Program-made: the position numbers and the translations under genes | IMG/VR virus record: IMGVR_UViG_3300036780_000399 | Location: 1-30,479 of that record | Length of the DNA: 30,479 bases | Strand: one strand, 5' to 3' | DNA from: a virus | Part shown: piece after piece, positions 1 through 7,122 of the stretch | Layout: every line of letters starts with the position of its first letter | Position numbering within the stretch: the first letter of the stretch is position 1 | The notes under the pieces: model-generated | What the model saw: the letters and a program-made list of their open reading frames with translations, nothing else | Told to the model about the DNA's origin: nothing | Databases searched by the model: none

Positions 1-231
1 CTAGGCCTCGCCCTTGCTCAGCAAATCGTCGACCGCCGCGTCCGTGCGCGGCGCCGTTTCCGCCGCTTGCGTGACCCGCCATTGCGCCTCGAGCGCGCCG
101 CGCGTGACCGCGAGATCGGCCTGCGCCGCTCCGGCCTCGCGCGAGGCCTGCGCGACCGGATCGGGCCGCGCCAGCCACGCGCCGAACAGGCGCGACAGCA
201 GTTGCGCGACGAACCCGATGAGCTGACCCAT
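1..231 (-). CDS. Small membrane/coiled-coil protein, last gene of the lysis cassette
   Basis: This 76-aa protein has a hydrophobic to amphipathic N-terminus (about residues 4-20, with one Arg). An Ala/Gln/Glu-rich stretch follows that should form a helix or coiled coil (about 25-65). This is the general shape of an inner-membrane spanin, but no family could be assigned. The ATG at 231 lies 4 bp after the stop of the upstream lipoprotein gene, so it is probably cotranscribed with the endolysin and holin genes. The reading frame is complete, with a TAG at 1-3. The role in lysis is inferred only from position and topology; it could equally be a minor virion protein. Confidence 0.6.
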   Translation of the reverse strand: MGQLIGFVAQLLSRLFGAWLARPDPVAQASREAGAAQADLAVTRGALEAQWRVTQAAETAPRTDAAVDDLLSKGEA

Positions 232-235
232 GCGC

Positions 236-718
236 CTAACTCCCGGCCGCGGGCGCCGCAGTGGGCGGCGTCACCTGCGAGCAGTTGTGGTACTCGTGCA
301 TGGCGTTGATCGTCGTGTTCGCCTGTTGCAACTCGGCCAGCGCCAGCAGACGCGCCGGCTCTCCCGTCGCCAGGCCGCGGTTCAGCGACAGCGCGATGCC
401 GGGCTTGGTCGACGCGGCGGCCGACGTCGTGGTGCCTGCGCCGGCAGAGGCGACGCCGCCGATGGTGCCATAGGTGGAAACCGCATCCTTGCCGCCGCAC
501 ATGGTCGGCACCTCATACGGGTTCGACACGCCCTTCGAGCGGTCGAGCGGCACGGTGACGAAATCCGCCGTAGTCGCCCCTATACTCCCCTTGAATGTGC
601 CGTCGGGAAGCGTTTGCGCCCCGATGCCGTATGTCGAACTCGAACCGCCGACGATGTTGGACGTGGCGCAGGCGCACAGCGCCAGGGCACACGCGCCGGC
701 GAACAGAATCTTGGTCAT
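236..718 (-). CDS. Prophage lipoprotein (lysis region)
   Basis: This 160-aa protein starts with a lipoprotein-type signal: a Lys, a hydrophobic core, then LCAC around residues 14-17, with Cys17 the likely lipidated residue. The rest is Gly/Ser/Thr/Ala-rich and low complexity, with two further Cys residues. The start at 718 is preceded by a strong AGGAGG sequence and overlaps the stop of the previous lipoprotein gene by 4 bp. A longer open frame reaches back to 835 but would bury the signal peptide, so it was rejected. The protein should sit in the outer membrane or periplasm. Its place after the endolysin makes an outer-membrane spanin-like or superinfection role possible, but no motif proves it. 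Confidence 0.65.
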   Translation of the reverse strand: MTKILFAGACALALCACATSNIVGGSSSTYGIGAQTLPDGTFKGSIGATTADFVTVPLDRSKGVSNPYEVPTMCGGKDAVSTYGTIGGVASAGAGTTTSAAASTKPGIALSLNRGLATGEPARLLALAELQQANTTINAMHEYHNCSQVTPPTAAPAAGS

Positions 719-1086
719 GGGATAGCCTCCTTGTCGGTGTTTGAATGCAAACAGGCGGCGCGCGCCTGTCCCGCGATGCGCGCCAGCAGCGCGCGGCTTT
801 TCGGATCGGGTTGCTCGACGATGGCGACGCCGCAACCGTGCGCATCGATGCGGATCTGCGCACAGCGCTGTAGGCCCAGCCCGACCAAACCGCAGCCGGC
901 CACCATACCCAGGCTGGCGCTGTCGACGCTGACCGCGTCGCCGCGGCCCCGCTCAACCCGCACCCCAAACGGCCACGCGCTGAGCCGCGGCGGCGCGTCC
1001 GCCGTGCGCGCCACCACGACCGCGCAGCCCGGAAGCACGAACGCAGCGCAAGCCGCCGCAAACGCCCTCACCACGCGCCCGCTCAT
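715..1086 (-). CDS. Small Cys-rich lipoprotein, candidate outer spanin
   Basis: This 123-aa protein has a lipoprotein signal (hydrophobic run, then VLPGC with Cys21). The mature part is basic and contains four more Cys residues. The ATG at 1086 overlaps the endolysin stop by 4 bp, and its own stop overlaps the next lipoprotein start by 4 bp, so the three genes are translationally coupled. A lipoprotein directly downstream of an endolysin is the classical place for an Rz1-like outer spanin. However, this one is longer than Rz1 and not especially Pro-rich, so the spanin role is inference. Confidence 0.6.
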   Translation of the reverse strand: MSGRVVRAFAAACAAFVLPGCAVVVARTADAPPRLSAWPFGVRVERGRGDAVSVDSASLGMVAGCGLVGLGLQRCAQIRIDAHGCGVAIVEQPDPKSRALLARIAGQARAACLHSNTDKEAIP

Positions 1087-1616
1087 TCGTCCGCCCACCG
1101 GTGCGCCTGGCCGACGCACCCCGCCAGGCGGTTGGCCCAGCCGTGGCCGAAGCTGCTCCACCCCGGCGTCTCCCAATAGGCGGTGACGCGCTCGGTCTTG
1201 ATCCGGTCGATCAGGCTGTCGGCGTTCGCCGCCTGCACAGCCGCCAGCGTCTGCGGGCCGACCACGCCGTCGGCCTCCACCCCGGCCGCCGTCTGCAGGA
1301 AGCGCGCGGCGCGCGCCGCGCCCTGGTTCACCGCCGCGTCGAACACGATCAGGTCGACGCCCGCCGGCAGGTCGTCGCCCCCCACCGCGTCCCAGTAGTC
1401 GTCGCGATAGATCCACAGCGCCGCATCCTCGCTCAGCCTCTCGACGTCGGCGGCGGTGCAAGACTCCCCGCGCCGCGCCTGCAGCGCCTTCAGGGTGATG
1501 CCCCAACGCGTCGGACCGCCGGGGTCGCGGGGATCGTCGGTGAACGTCCCCCACCCTTCCCGCTCGAGCACGAAGGCGGCGCAGCGCTGAAAGCGCTGGT
1601 CGGCGTCCACGCTCAC
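1083..1616 (-). CDS. GH108-family endolysin with C-terminal peptidoglycan-binding domain
   Basis: This 177-aa protein should cleave peptidoglycan during lysis. The N-terminal domain matches the glycoside hydrolase 108 (ZliS/secretion-activator) family. It has an RE20GW motif, then DPRDPGGPTRWGIT (about 28-41), the family's usual E-G-G...DP-GG-T-GIT core, with Trp in place of the second Gly. The expected catalytic residue is Glu20. Residues about 100-150 (FLQ...VGPQTLAAV) look like the PG_binding_3 domain often paired with GH108. No signal peptide is seen, so export would rely on the holin encoded just upstream. The start is GTG at 1616, overlapping the holin stop by 4 bp. Confidence 0.88.
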   Translation of the reverse strand: MSVDADQRFQRCAAFVLEREGWGTFTDDPRDPGGPTRWGITLKALQARRGESCTAADVERLSEDAALWIYRDDYWDAVGGDDLPAGVDLIVFDAAVNQGAARAARFLQTAAGVEADGVVGPQTLAAVQAANADSLIDRIKTERVTAYWETPGWSSFGHGWANRLAGCVGQAHRWADE

Positions 1617-1900
1617 GACGAGGCTCCAGAACGCGGCGGCGGCGCGGCGGCCAGCGCCTGTTGCGCAACCTTGGTGCGGCTCCGCTCGTGCGCCCAGGTC
1701 CAGGCGATGGAGACCAGCGCCAGCGCAAAGCCTGCGCCGGCCTCGACGAATTGTTGCTGCCCGTTCGCCGCCAGCCAGCCGTGCGCCACCAGGGCGGCCG
1801 CCAGCCAGGCGAACGCCTTCTGCGCCAGCGCCGCCGCCAGATTCTGCGCAAGCGTCGGCAACGGCCCCGCAAGCGGGGTCGAAGATGTCGTGTCAGTCAT
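1613..1900 (-). CDS. Putative holin
   Basis: This 95-aa protein has two predicted transmembrane segments (about residues 28-46 and 52-71), a short loop between them and a charged, Ala/Pro-rich C-terminal tail. This is a class II holin-like shape. The ATG at 1900 has a strong AAGGAG nine bases upstream. The gene overlaps the GH108 endolysin start by 4 bp, the usual holin-endolysin arrangement. It would permeabilise the inner membrane to let the endolysin out. The call rests on size, topology and neighbourhood, since holins have little sequence conservation. Confidence 0.75.
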   Translation of the reverse strand: MTDTTSSTPLAGPLPTLAQNLAAALAQKAFAWLAAALVAHGWLAANGQQQFVEAGAGFALALVSIAWTWAHERSRTKVAQQALAAAPPPRSGASS

Positions 1901-1954
1901 GTGAGGTCACTCCTTAAAGGGGCATGCCGCGCCGAAGCCGTCGGCGAAGGCGGG

Positions 1955-2254
1955 TCAGGGTTTGCGTTTGTCCGCGTCGAAGGGCGCGCTGAAGCCGGCG
2001 ATCGTCGCCGTCCACTCCAGCCGCCGGCTCAGGTCGCGCAGGTTCTCGTCCGTGCCTTTGGTTCGCTCATCGATGCGCGCGATCAGCGCCTGCAGCCCCG
2101 CGATCGCCTCGCTCTGCTTCTCGAGCGCGATCACCCGCTCCTTCAGCGCATTCACCGTGCCGCGCAAAATGCCGTAGCCGACCGCGAGTGTGCACCCGTT
2201 CACCACCAGGGTCGCCACCCCGATGGCAAGCGCAATCCAGGCTTCGGGCGACAT
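1955..2254 (-). CDS. Small membrane protein with coiled coil (lysis region)
   Basis: This 99-aa protein has one N-terminal transmembrane segment (about residues 5-30). A heptad-like helix follows (about 33-85, rich in Leu/Ile/Glu/Arg), then a basic tail. The shape resembles inner-membrane spanins or holin-associated phage proteins. It ends 54 bp before the holin gene and starts 3 bp after the upstream gene's stop, so it belongs to the same transcript. The ribosome binding site is weak, so coupled translation is likely. The exact function is unknown. Confidence 0.65.
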   Translation of the reverse strand: MSPEAWIALAIGVATLVVNGCTLAVGYGILRGTVNALKERVIALEKQSEAIAGLQALIARIDERTKGTDENLRDLSRRLEWTATIAGFSAPFDADKRKP

Positions 2255-2257
2255 GGG

Positions 2258-2761
2258 TCAGCTCGCGCCGAATCCGCCGCCGGAGCCCGGCGCCGGGATC
2301 GGGCCGGCGCCGCCGCCCGGTTGCATGAAGCCGCTCGGGCCGCCGGGGCGCTGGTAGAGCGTCTGGCCGGGCCGTGGCGCATTGGCGCCGAACACGCCGA
2401 AACGCAGCGGACCGATCTGCGGCGCCGGGCTCGCGTGCTGCGCGCCGCCGGGCGACAGCTGGACGGGCTGCGGCGGCGACGCGGGATGCGTCGCGTCCTG
2501 CGGGCGCTGGTTGGCCAGAGTCAGCAGACGCGCCTGCGGGCTCATCGGCGTGGTCGGCAATCCGACCACGCCCTGCACCCGCTGCATCCAACTGGGAGAG
2601 GGCGGCGCGGCCGCCGCGACGGGCGCTGACGTCGGGGGTTGCGGCGGCGCCGTCTGCGTATTCGCCGGCGCCGCGTCCGGCTGATCGTAGCCGGTCATCA
2701 CCGGCTCAAAGGAAGCGCCCGGGTCCTGATAGGGCGGGAAAACAAAATCACTGTTGCTCAT
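2258..2761 (-). CDS. Proline-rich phage protein of unknown function
   Basis: This 167-aa protein is largely disordered, being rich in Pro, Ala, Gln and Gly. The N-terminus is acidic/aromatic (FVFPPYQDPG), and the C-terminus is Gly/Pro-rich. No catalytic motif or membrane segment is visible. The ATG at 2761 has a GGAG about nine bases upstream. It lies between the probable ejection protein and the lysis genes and is probably a virion or late accessory protein. The function is not recognised. Confidence 0.6.
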   Translation of the reverse strand: MSNSDFVFPPYQDPGASFEPVMTGYDQPDAAPANTQTAPPQPPTSAPVAAAAPPSPSWMQRVQGVVGLPTTPMSPQARLLTLANQRPQDATHPASPPQPVQLSPGGAQHASPAPQIGPLRFGVFGANAPRPGQTLYQRPGGPSGFMQPGGGAGPIPAPGSGGGFGAS

Positions 2762-2833
2762 CGTTCAATCTCCGGGATCCCGCCTCGAAGCGGCCTGCGA
2801 CAGAAGTATTGGAAAGTTCGCGGCGCCGCGGCC

Positions 2834-4219
2834 TCAGCCGCCGATCGGCAGCATGGCCAGCCCCTGCGCCACCTGCAGCGGGTTGACGCTCCAGTTTGTG
2901 CTCGAACTGTTGCTGTTCGCCTTCTGCGTGGCGCCGGCATAGGCGTCGAACAGCGAGCCCAGCAGGCCGAGGTCGCCCTGGCCCTCATCGATGCTCTGAG
3001 TGATCTGGCGCTGGTAGTCGGCGTACGCCGCCGCGTCCTGCGCCGCCTGGGTCTGCTGCTCTTCCGTGCCATAGGCGTTGACCGCATTGGCGCCGGTCAG
3101 CCCCATCGACTGTTGTTGCGCGCCATAGCCCGCCAGCGCCGAGGCCGAATTCAGGTCCAGCCCCGCTGACGCCAGGCCCGCGTTCTGGTTCGAGGTCTGC
3201 GCGCTCATGTCATAGCCCACCTGGGCGAGCCCGGTCTGCTCCTGCAGCCCCGCGAGATATTCCGCGATCGCATCGTCCGCCGACTGGTTCGCGAGACTTG
3301 CGGTGTTCGCGGCCCCGGCGCCGAACTGGGACGCGGTGTTCGACGCGCCCTGGTTCGCCAGCGACGTCTGCTGCTCCAGGCCCGCAAGATACTGCGACAG
3401 GCTGTTCAGCGCGCCGGCGTTCAGCGCATTGGTGCTCGACAACAGGCCCGCGTCGGTCGTGCCGGCGGCCAGGTCCGTCTGCTGGTTCGCTTCACCGGCC
3501 TGCAACGCGCGCGACGCGTCGGTCTCGGCGTTCTGCGCCGCCTGCTGATAGCCGGTGTTATAAAGGTTGCCGATCTCCTGCGCCTCGGTATTGCCCCAGG
3601 CCTGATTGGTCAGCGCGTCGGCCACGCCCTCGCGCGATCCGCCAAACGCGCCCGCCTGGGTCGCCTGGCCCTGCGTCTGGGTGATCGCCTGCTGCCGCTG
3701 CTGCTCCATCTGCTGCAGCGCCGGATCGATGACGCTCGAGACATAGGGGTTCATATAGGCCGACAGGTCCGTGCCGGTCAGGCCGGTCGAACTCACGCTC
3801 TGCACCGCCGACGGATCGATCGCCGCCCCCGCGCTCAGCGCCGCCGGCCCCGCGGTCGCCGCCGTCGCCATCGTCGGCGCATAGCCTTGCGCGGTCGCCT
3901 GCGCCGCGGGCCCCAGGCTCGCGCCCTGCACCGTCGGCGCGGTCACCTGCGGCGCGGCATAGTCGCTGAGCCCTGTCGCTGTGTTCACCGCGTCCGACAC
4001 CGCCTGCGAGCCCATACCGACGTCGTTCTCGACCATCTGCCCGGCCTGGGTCTGGGCCGCGGTCATGCCGGGATAGAGCTCGCCGGTATAGGCGCTGACC
4101 GGCTGATTGAAGTCGGTCGACGCCTGCTGGAACGTCGGATCGTACAGTTGCGTCGTCAGCGGATTGGGCGTCGACGTCTGGGTGGTCGAAGATTTCGAAC
4201 TGCTGCCGCCAAAACTCAT
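2834..4219 (-). CDS. Probable internal virion/ejection protein
   Basis: This 461-aa protein is very rich in Ala, Gln, Ser, Thr and Asn. It starts with a Ser/Thr-rich arm (MSFGGSSSKSSTTQT) and continues as long Ala/Gln helices. A central patch (about residues 150-215, MNPYVSSVIDPAL...QAGAFGGSREGVADAL) is a pattern common in podovirus proteins encoded near the tail genes. Such proteins are generally thought to be internal or ejected virion components, or tail-associated. The ATG at 4219 overlaps the upstream stop by 4 bp (ATGA); an in-frame GTG at 4339 would bury the RBS-preceded ATG. No lytic or membrane domain is visible. The ejection role is inferred. Confidence 0.7.
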   Translation of the reverse strand: MSFGGSSSKSSTTQTSTPNPLTTQLYDPTFQQASTDFNQPVSAYTGELYPGMTAAQTQAGQMVENDVGMGSQAVSDAVNTATGLSDYAAPQVTAPTVQGASLGPAAQATAQGYAPTMATAATAGPAALSAGAAIDPSAVQSVSSTGLTGTDLSAYMNPYVSSVIDPALQQMEQQRQQAITQTQGQATQAGAFGGSREGVADALTNQAWGNTEAQEIGNLYNTGYQQAAQNAETDASRALQAGEANQQTDLAAGTTDAGLLSSTNALNAGALNSLSQYLAGLEQQTSLANQGASNTASQFGAGAANTASLANQSADDAIAEYLAGLQEQTGLAQVGYDMSAQTSNQNAGLASAGLDLNSASALAGYGAQQQSMGLTGANAVNAYGTEEQQTQAAQDAAAYADYQRQITQSIDEGQGDLGLLGSLFDAYAGATQKANSNSSSTNWSVNPLQVAQGLAMLPIGG

Positions 4220-4599
4220 CGCCTCTCCTTCACGAAGAAATCGCCGCCGCGCCGATAGCCGTGCTTGCCCGCGTACCGGCCCCAGCCGCGACGCCCCTGC
4301 ACCAGGAACACCGTCACGCCGTGCGTCGCGACCGCCCACGCCTCGATCCGCTGCGTCATGTCGAACAGCTCCGCGCGCTCACCCGCGCCGAGCCAGAAAT
4401 TGAACGCGGCGCCCAGGTCGCCCCGCGCCACCTCGCCCACGATCGCCGAGCGTTTGCCCGGCCAGAAATAAACCCCGTCCCCCCGCCCCGCCCGCCCCCG
4501 TATCGCCGCCAGCGACCAAACCTGCGGCGCCCGCCCCCAGGCGCGCCGCAAGAGGGGCTCACAACGAGCCCACTCCGCGTCGAAGGTGTCGCGAGGCAT
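4216..4599 (-). CDS. Phage protein of unknown function, possibly GNAT-like
   Basis: This 127-aa protein has two patches that resemble acetyltransferase-type folds: VGEVARGDLGAAFNFW and a C-terminal RRGWGRYAGKHGYRR. A clear acetyl-CoA P-loop (R/Q-x-x-G-x-G/A) cannot be confirmed. Small proteins with this type of C-terminus occur just upstream of ejection-protein genes in podoviruses. The ATG at 4599 was chosen; a TTG at 4680 would add 27 poorly conserved-looking residues reaching into the start of the divergent acyltransferase gene. The gene overlaps the ejection-protein start by 4 bp. Confidence 0.55.
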   Translation of the reverse strand: MPRDTFDAEWARCEPLLRRAWGRAPQVWSLAAIRGRAGRGDGVYFWPGKRSAIVGEVARGDLGAAFNFWLGAGERAELFDMTQRIEAWAVATHGVTVFLVQGRRGWGRYAGKHGYRRGGDFFVKERR

Positions 4600-4670
4600 G
4601 GGACCCCATGGGGTTGGCGGACCGTCCGAGGCGTGGCAGGCTTCGCGGCGCGGGGATTGGGGCAGGCAGA

Positions 4671-5636
4671 GTGTCGACAACGACGGCGGTATTGGGTCTA
4701 CACACGACGAGTGGTGGAACGACGCGTTACGTGTCCCTCGATGGTTTGCGAGGCATTGCCGCCTTAGCCATCATGTTTCTACACACGTCTGAATTCACGC
4801 TCGGCAGGACGCTCACGAGCGCAGGCCGAGCCGTCGACTTCTTTTTTCTCTTATCCGGATTTGTACTGTCTGCAGCATATGTCGCCCCGGGCGCGCGATA
4901 CGTTCGGGCGCGGGTAATACGTCTTTATCCGATGGTGCTTTTCGGCGTCGCGCTTGGCGCATCGCTGATGCTGAGCACGGGTCTCGCTGGACCTTGGCGC
5001 ACGGCGCTAGCCTTAAACCTTATCGGGCTCCCATTTCCTGGCATAAGCTATGCCTTCGACGTTCCGCTTTGGTCAATTGCGATTGAGGCTGAACTCAGCG
5101 TCGTGTTTATTCTGCTCGCGCGGATGAGGATTCCTTACCTCGTTATCGTGCTTGGTTGCGCCGCCGTCGCCGCAAGCCTTCTTCAGACGCCGAACCCTCC
5201 AGAAGAGTTTGCACGGGGATTGCTTCCGTTCGTCACCGGCATTTTGGTTCACCGCTTGGTCAAAAAGTCGAGTGGATCAAAGAGCCTGCCGATCGCGGCA
5301 ATGCTCCTCCTGGTATGTCTGCTTTGCATCCCAGAGATTCAGAAGGTGTCGGTCTTGCGCACGGCGGCGTTCACCGTGGTGCTGCTTGCAGGAATTTCCG
5401 ATCCGCCCTCATTCGCTCGGCCAGCGTGTGACTACCTCGGGCGCCTATCTTATCCGCTTTACGCAATCCACTGGCCTCTCGGTTGGTGGGCGGCGCGGCA
5501 TGGCATTGTCGGCCCTTGGGGCTTCGTCGCGACCTGTGCCGCAGCCGTCTGCCTGGCTCACGTCGCGATGGTCCTATACGATGAACCGGTCCGAAGCGCG
5601 CTTTCCGTCCGATTTGCACGGTTGAAACCAGCCTAA
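4671..5636 (+). CDS. Acyltransferase 3 family membrane protein (OafA-like)
   Basis: This 321-aa integral membrane protein belongs to acyltransferase family 3, whose members O-acylate lipopolysaccharide or other surface glycans. Near the N-terminus it has SLDGLRGIAALAIMFLH, the family signature with its His, followed by VDFFFLLSGFVLS and RLYP. The C-terminal part has several membrane helices and SYPLYAIHWPLGWW. GTG at 4671 was chosen because it sits just before the family start; an ATG at 4608 in the same frame is possible. The gene is on the strand opposite to the phage late genes and visibly lower in GC (36 of 60 bases in 4921-4980). Its TAA shares bases with the TAG of the convergent receptor-binding gene. 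It is probably a lysogenic-conversion gene. Confidence 0.88.
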   Translation: MSTTTAVLGLHTTSGGTTRYVSLDGLRGIAALAIMFLHTSEFTLGRTLTSAGRAVDFFFLLSGFVLSAAYVAPGARYVRARVIRLYPMVLFGVALGASLMLSTGLAGPWRTALALNLIGLPFPGISYAFDVPLWSIAIEAELSVVFILLARMRIPYLVIVLGCAAVAASLLQTPNPPEEFARGLLPFVTGILVHRLVKKSSGSKSLPIAAMLLLVCLLCIPEIQKVSVLRTAAFTVVLLAGISDPPSFARPACDYLGRLSYPLYAIHWPLGWWAARHGIVGPWGFVATCAAAVCLAHVAMVLYDEPVRSALSVRFARLKPA

Positions 5637-6634
5637 CTTTCTCCAAAGCTCAGCAACGCGACCGACGAAGGCATGTTTATCACCGGCGCAGTGGCGGTCT
5701 GCTGACTCTGCACACCGTAGCCCCACTCGTTTGGCGCGACGGTGAAGTTAGTCGTGGCCGCCGCCGTATAGAGCTGCGTATAGGTCACCCCACCGTCGAG
5801 CGAGTAGGAAAGGGTTGTGCTGCCGCCTGATAAGACGGCTTTCAGCCACACGATCCCGGTCCCTTGCGGTGTGTTGACTCGTGCGCGCACGGCGTTGAAG
5901 GCAGTCGTGCTGGTAAACGACCACGCTCCCACACCCTGGTTCGAGGTGTTGTCGTAGTCAGCGCCGAAGAATAGCAGCTTACCGGTGCCGCTTTCGTAAA
6001 GGATCATACCAGCGCACGGGTTGTTTCCAGTCGCGCCGCTGCTCAAACTGCCCGCACCGCCCCCTTGCAACAGCGGGTAGATCGCCATGACGAGCGTAGT
6101 CTTCCCGCTAAACGTTTTGACGCGAAGTCGCCAGGCTACGGCGCTGACCGATGGGGAAGTGTCGGCCAGCAGCAGTTGGCCGGCACTCGCCGTCTCCGTC
6201 GCGCTCCCTTGATTCACCCAACTGAAGGCGCTCGCGCTTGGCACTGCATTCAGCGCGCCGCCGGGGTAGGTGTAGTAGTGAGACCCGTCGGTCCACTGAA
6301 AATTTGAGATCGTCAGTCCGGACGATCCCCCACCCGCCCCCAGCGGCCCCACCGTTGCGCCGCCGACGCGGACGAAGAGGCCGGCGGGGGTGCACCAGGT
6401 GTCGCCGTCCTGCGGCGATGTCGGCGCGGCGCCGGCGGTGCAGGGGATGTTCAGGGCGGGGTTGCTGGTGGTCGAGGGGTTGAGTTGCAGGCCGGAGCCC
6501 GCCGGCAAGGTCTCGGTCTGAGCCGCTACCTTCGCGAGCGGATAGTGGTTGGCCGCCGCCGCCGGCGCGGTCGCCAGCGCGCACGCCGCCGTCGCGGCCG
6601 CCGCCCAGGCGGCGAAGGTCTTTGCACACGCCAT
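5633..6634 (-). CDS. Receptor-binding/tail fibre tip protein with signal-like N-terminus and lectin-like C-terminal domain
   Basis: This 333-aa protein begins with a Sec-like hydrophobic stretch ending near ATAPAAAANHYPLAK (about residues 10-30). It then has the fibre motif APTSPQDGDTWCTPAGLFVRVGG (about 68-90), a Gly-rich linker (about 98-107), and a beta-rich C-terminal domain that looks like a laminin-G or concanavalin fold. ATG at 6634 was chosen because GGAG lies six bases upstream; another ATG at 6640 abuts it. GC falls sharply in the part encoding the C-terminal domain (36/60 in 5641-5700, against 46/60 in 6361-6420). This suggests the tip domain was exchanged, perhaps together with the neighbouring acyltransferase gene. 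Confidence 0.72.
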   Translation of the reverse strand: MACAKTFAAWAAAATAACALATAPAAAANHYPLAKVAAQTETLPAGSGLQLNPSTTSNPALNIPCTAGAAPTSPQDGDTWCTPAGLFVRVGGATVGPLGAGGGSSGLTISNFQWTDGSHYYTYPGGALNAVPSASAFSWVNQGSATETASAGQLLLADTSPSVSAVAWRLRVKTFSGKTTLVMAIYPLLQGGGAGSLSSGATGNNPCAGMILYESGTGKLLFFGADYDNTSNQGVGAWSFTSTTAFNAVRARVNTPQGTGIVWLKAVLSGGSTTLSYSLDGGVTYTQLYTAAATTNFTVAPNEWGYGVQSQQTATAPVINMPSSVALLSFGES

Positions 6635-6645
6635 GTCCATCTCCG

Positions 6646-7122
6646 TCAGAGGGTGGTCGGTTCGCCGCGCAGGAACAGCAGGCTCGTCGCGCTCAGCGCT
6701 TTGCCGACGAACTGCACGATGTCGCCGCTGTGTTCGGCCGCCGGCGCCATAGCGGTCACGCCGCCCGTCGTTCCCAGCCAGTAACCCGCGCCCGGCGTCA
6801 GCCCGCCGAGCGCGGTGTTGATCGCGCCTGGGCCGTAGATCAGCGGCACGCCGCCCGCGGCGCAGCCCTTCAGGACGAACACATCGACAGCTTTGGCCGG
6901 GTCGGTATTGTCCGCGTTCCTCAGTTCACACACGCCCGCGTTTGACCAGATGCTGGCGAACGCCCCGTCAGCCAGGGTCTCGCTCGCCGCCATCCGCGCG
7001 GCCACCGGCGTCGCCGCAACCCCGTCCGGAACGCGCGCCAGGGCCGTCGCGATCTGCTGGCGGAACTGTTGCTCGTTCGACCGGTCGTACCTCGCCGGCG
7101 CGTTGATCGGTTGCAGGGTCAT
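6646..7122 (-). CDS. Tail-associated fibre-adaptor-like protein
   Basis: This 158-aa protein has a charged N-terminal helix, then a beta-rich domain. Its pattern (FVLKGCAAGG...LGGLTPGAGYWLGTTGGVT...GDIVQFVGKALSATSLLF, about residues 80-150) is common in phage tail and fibre proteins. The ATG at 7122 overlaps the stop of the nozzle-like gene by 4 bp. The receptor-binding gene starts 11 bp after its stop. It probably links or decorates the tail tip. No enzymatic motif is visible. Confidence 0.65.
   Translation of the reverse strand: MTLQPINAPARYDRSNEQQFRQQIATALARVPDGVAATPVAARMAASETLADGAFASIWSNAGVCELRNADNTDPAKAVDVFVLKGCAAGGVPLIYGPGAINTALGGLTPGAGYWLGTTGGVTAMAPAAEHSGDIVQFVGKALSATSLLFLRGEPTTL

Noticed and set aside
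4600-4680. TTG start at 4680 for the gene ending at 4216
   Set aside because: It would overlap the start of the divergent acyltransferase gene and adds no recognisable sequence; ATG at 4599 is better.
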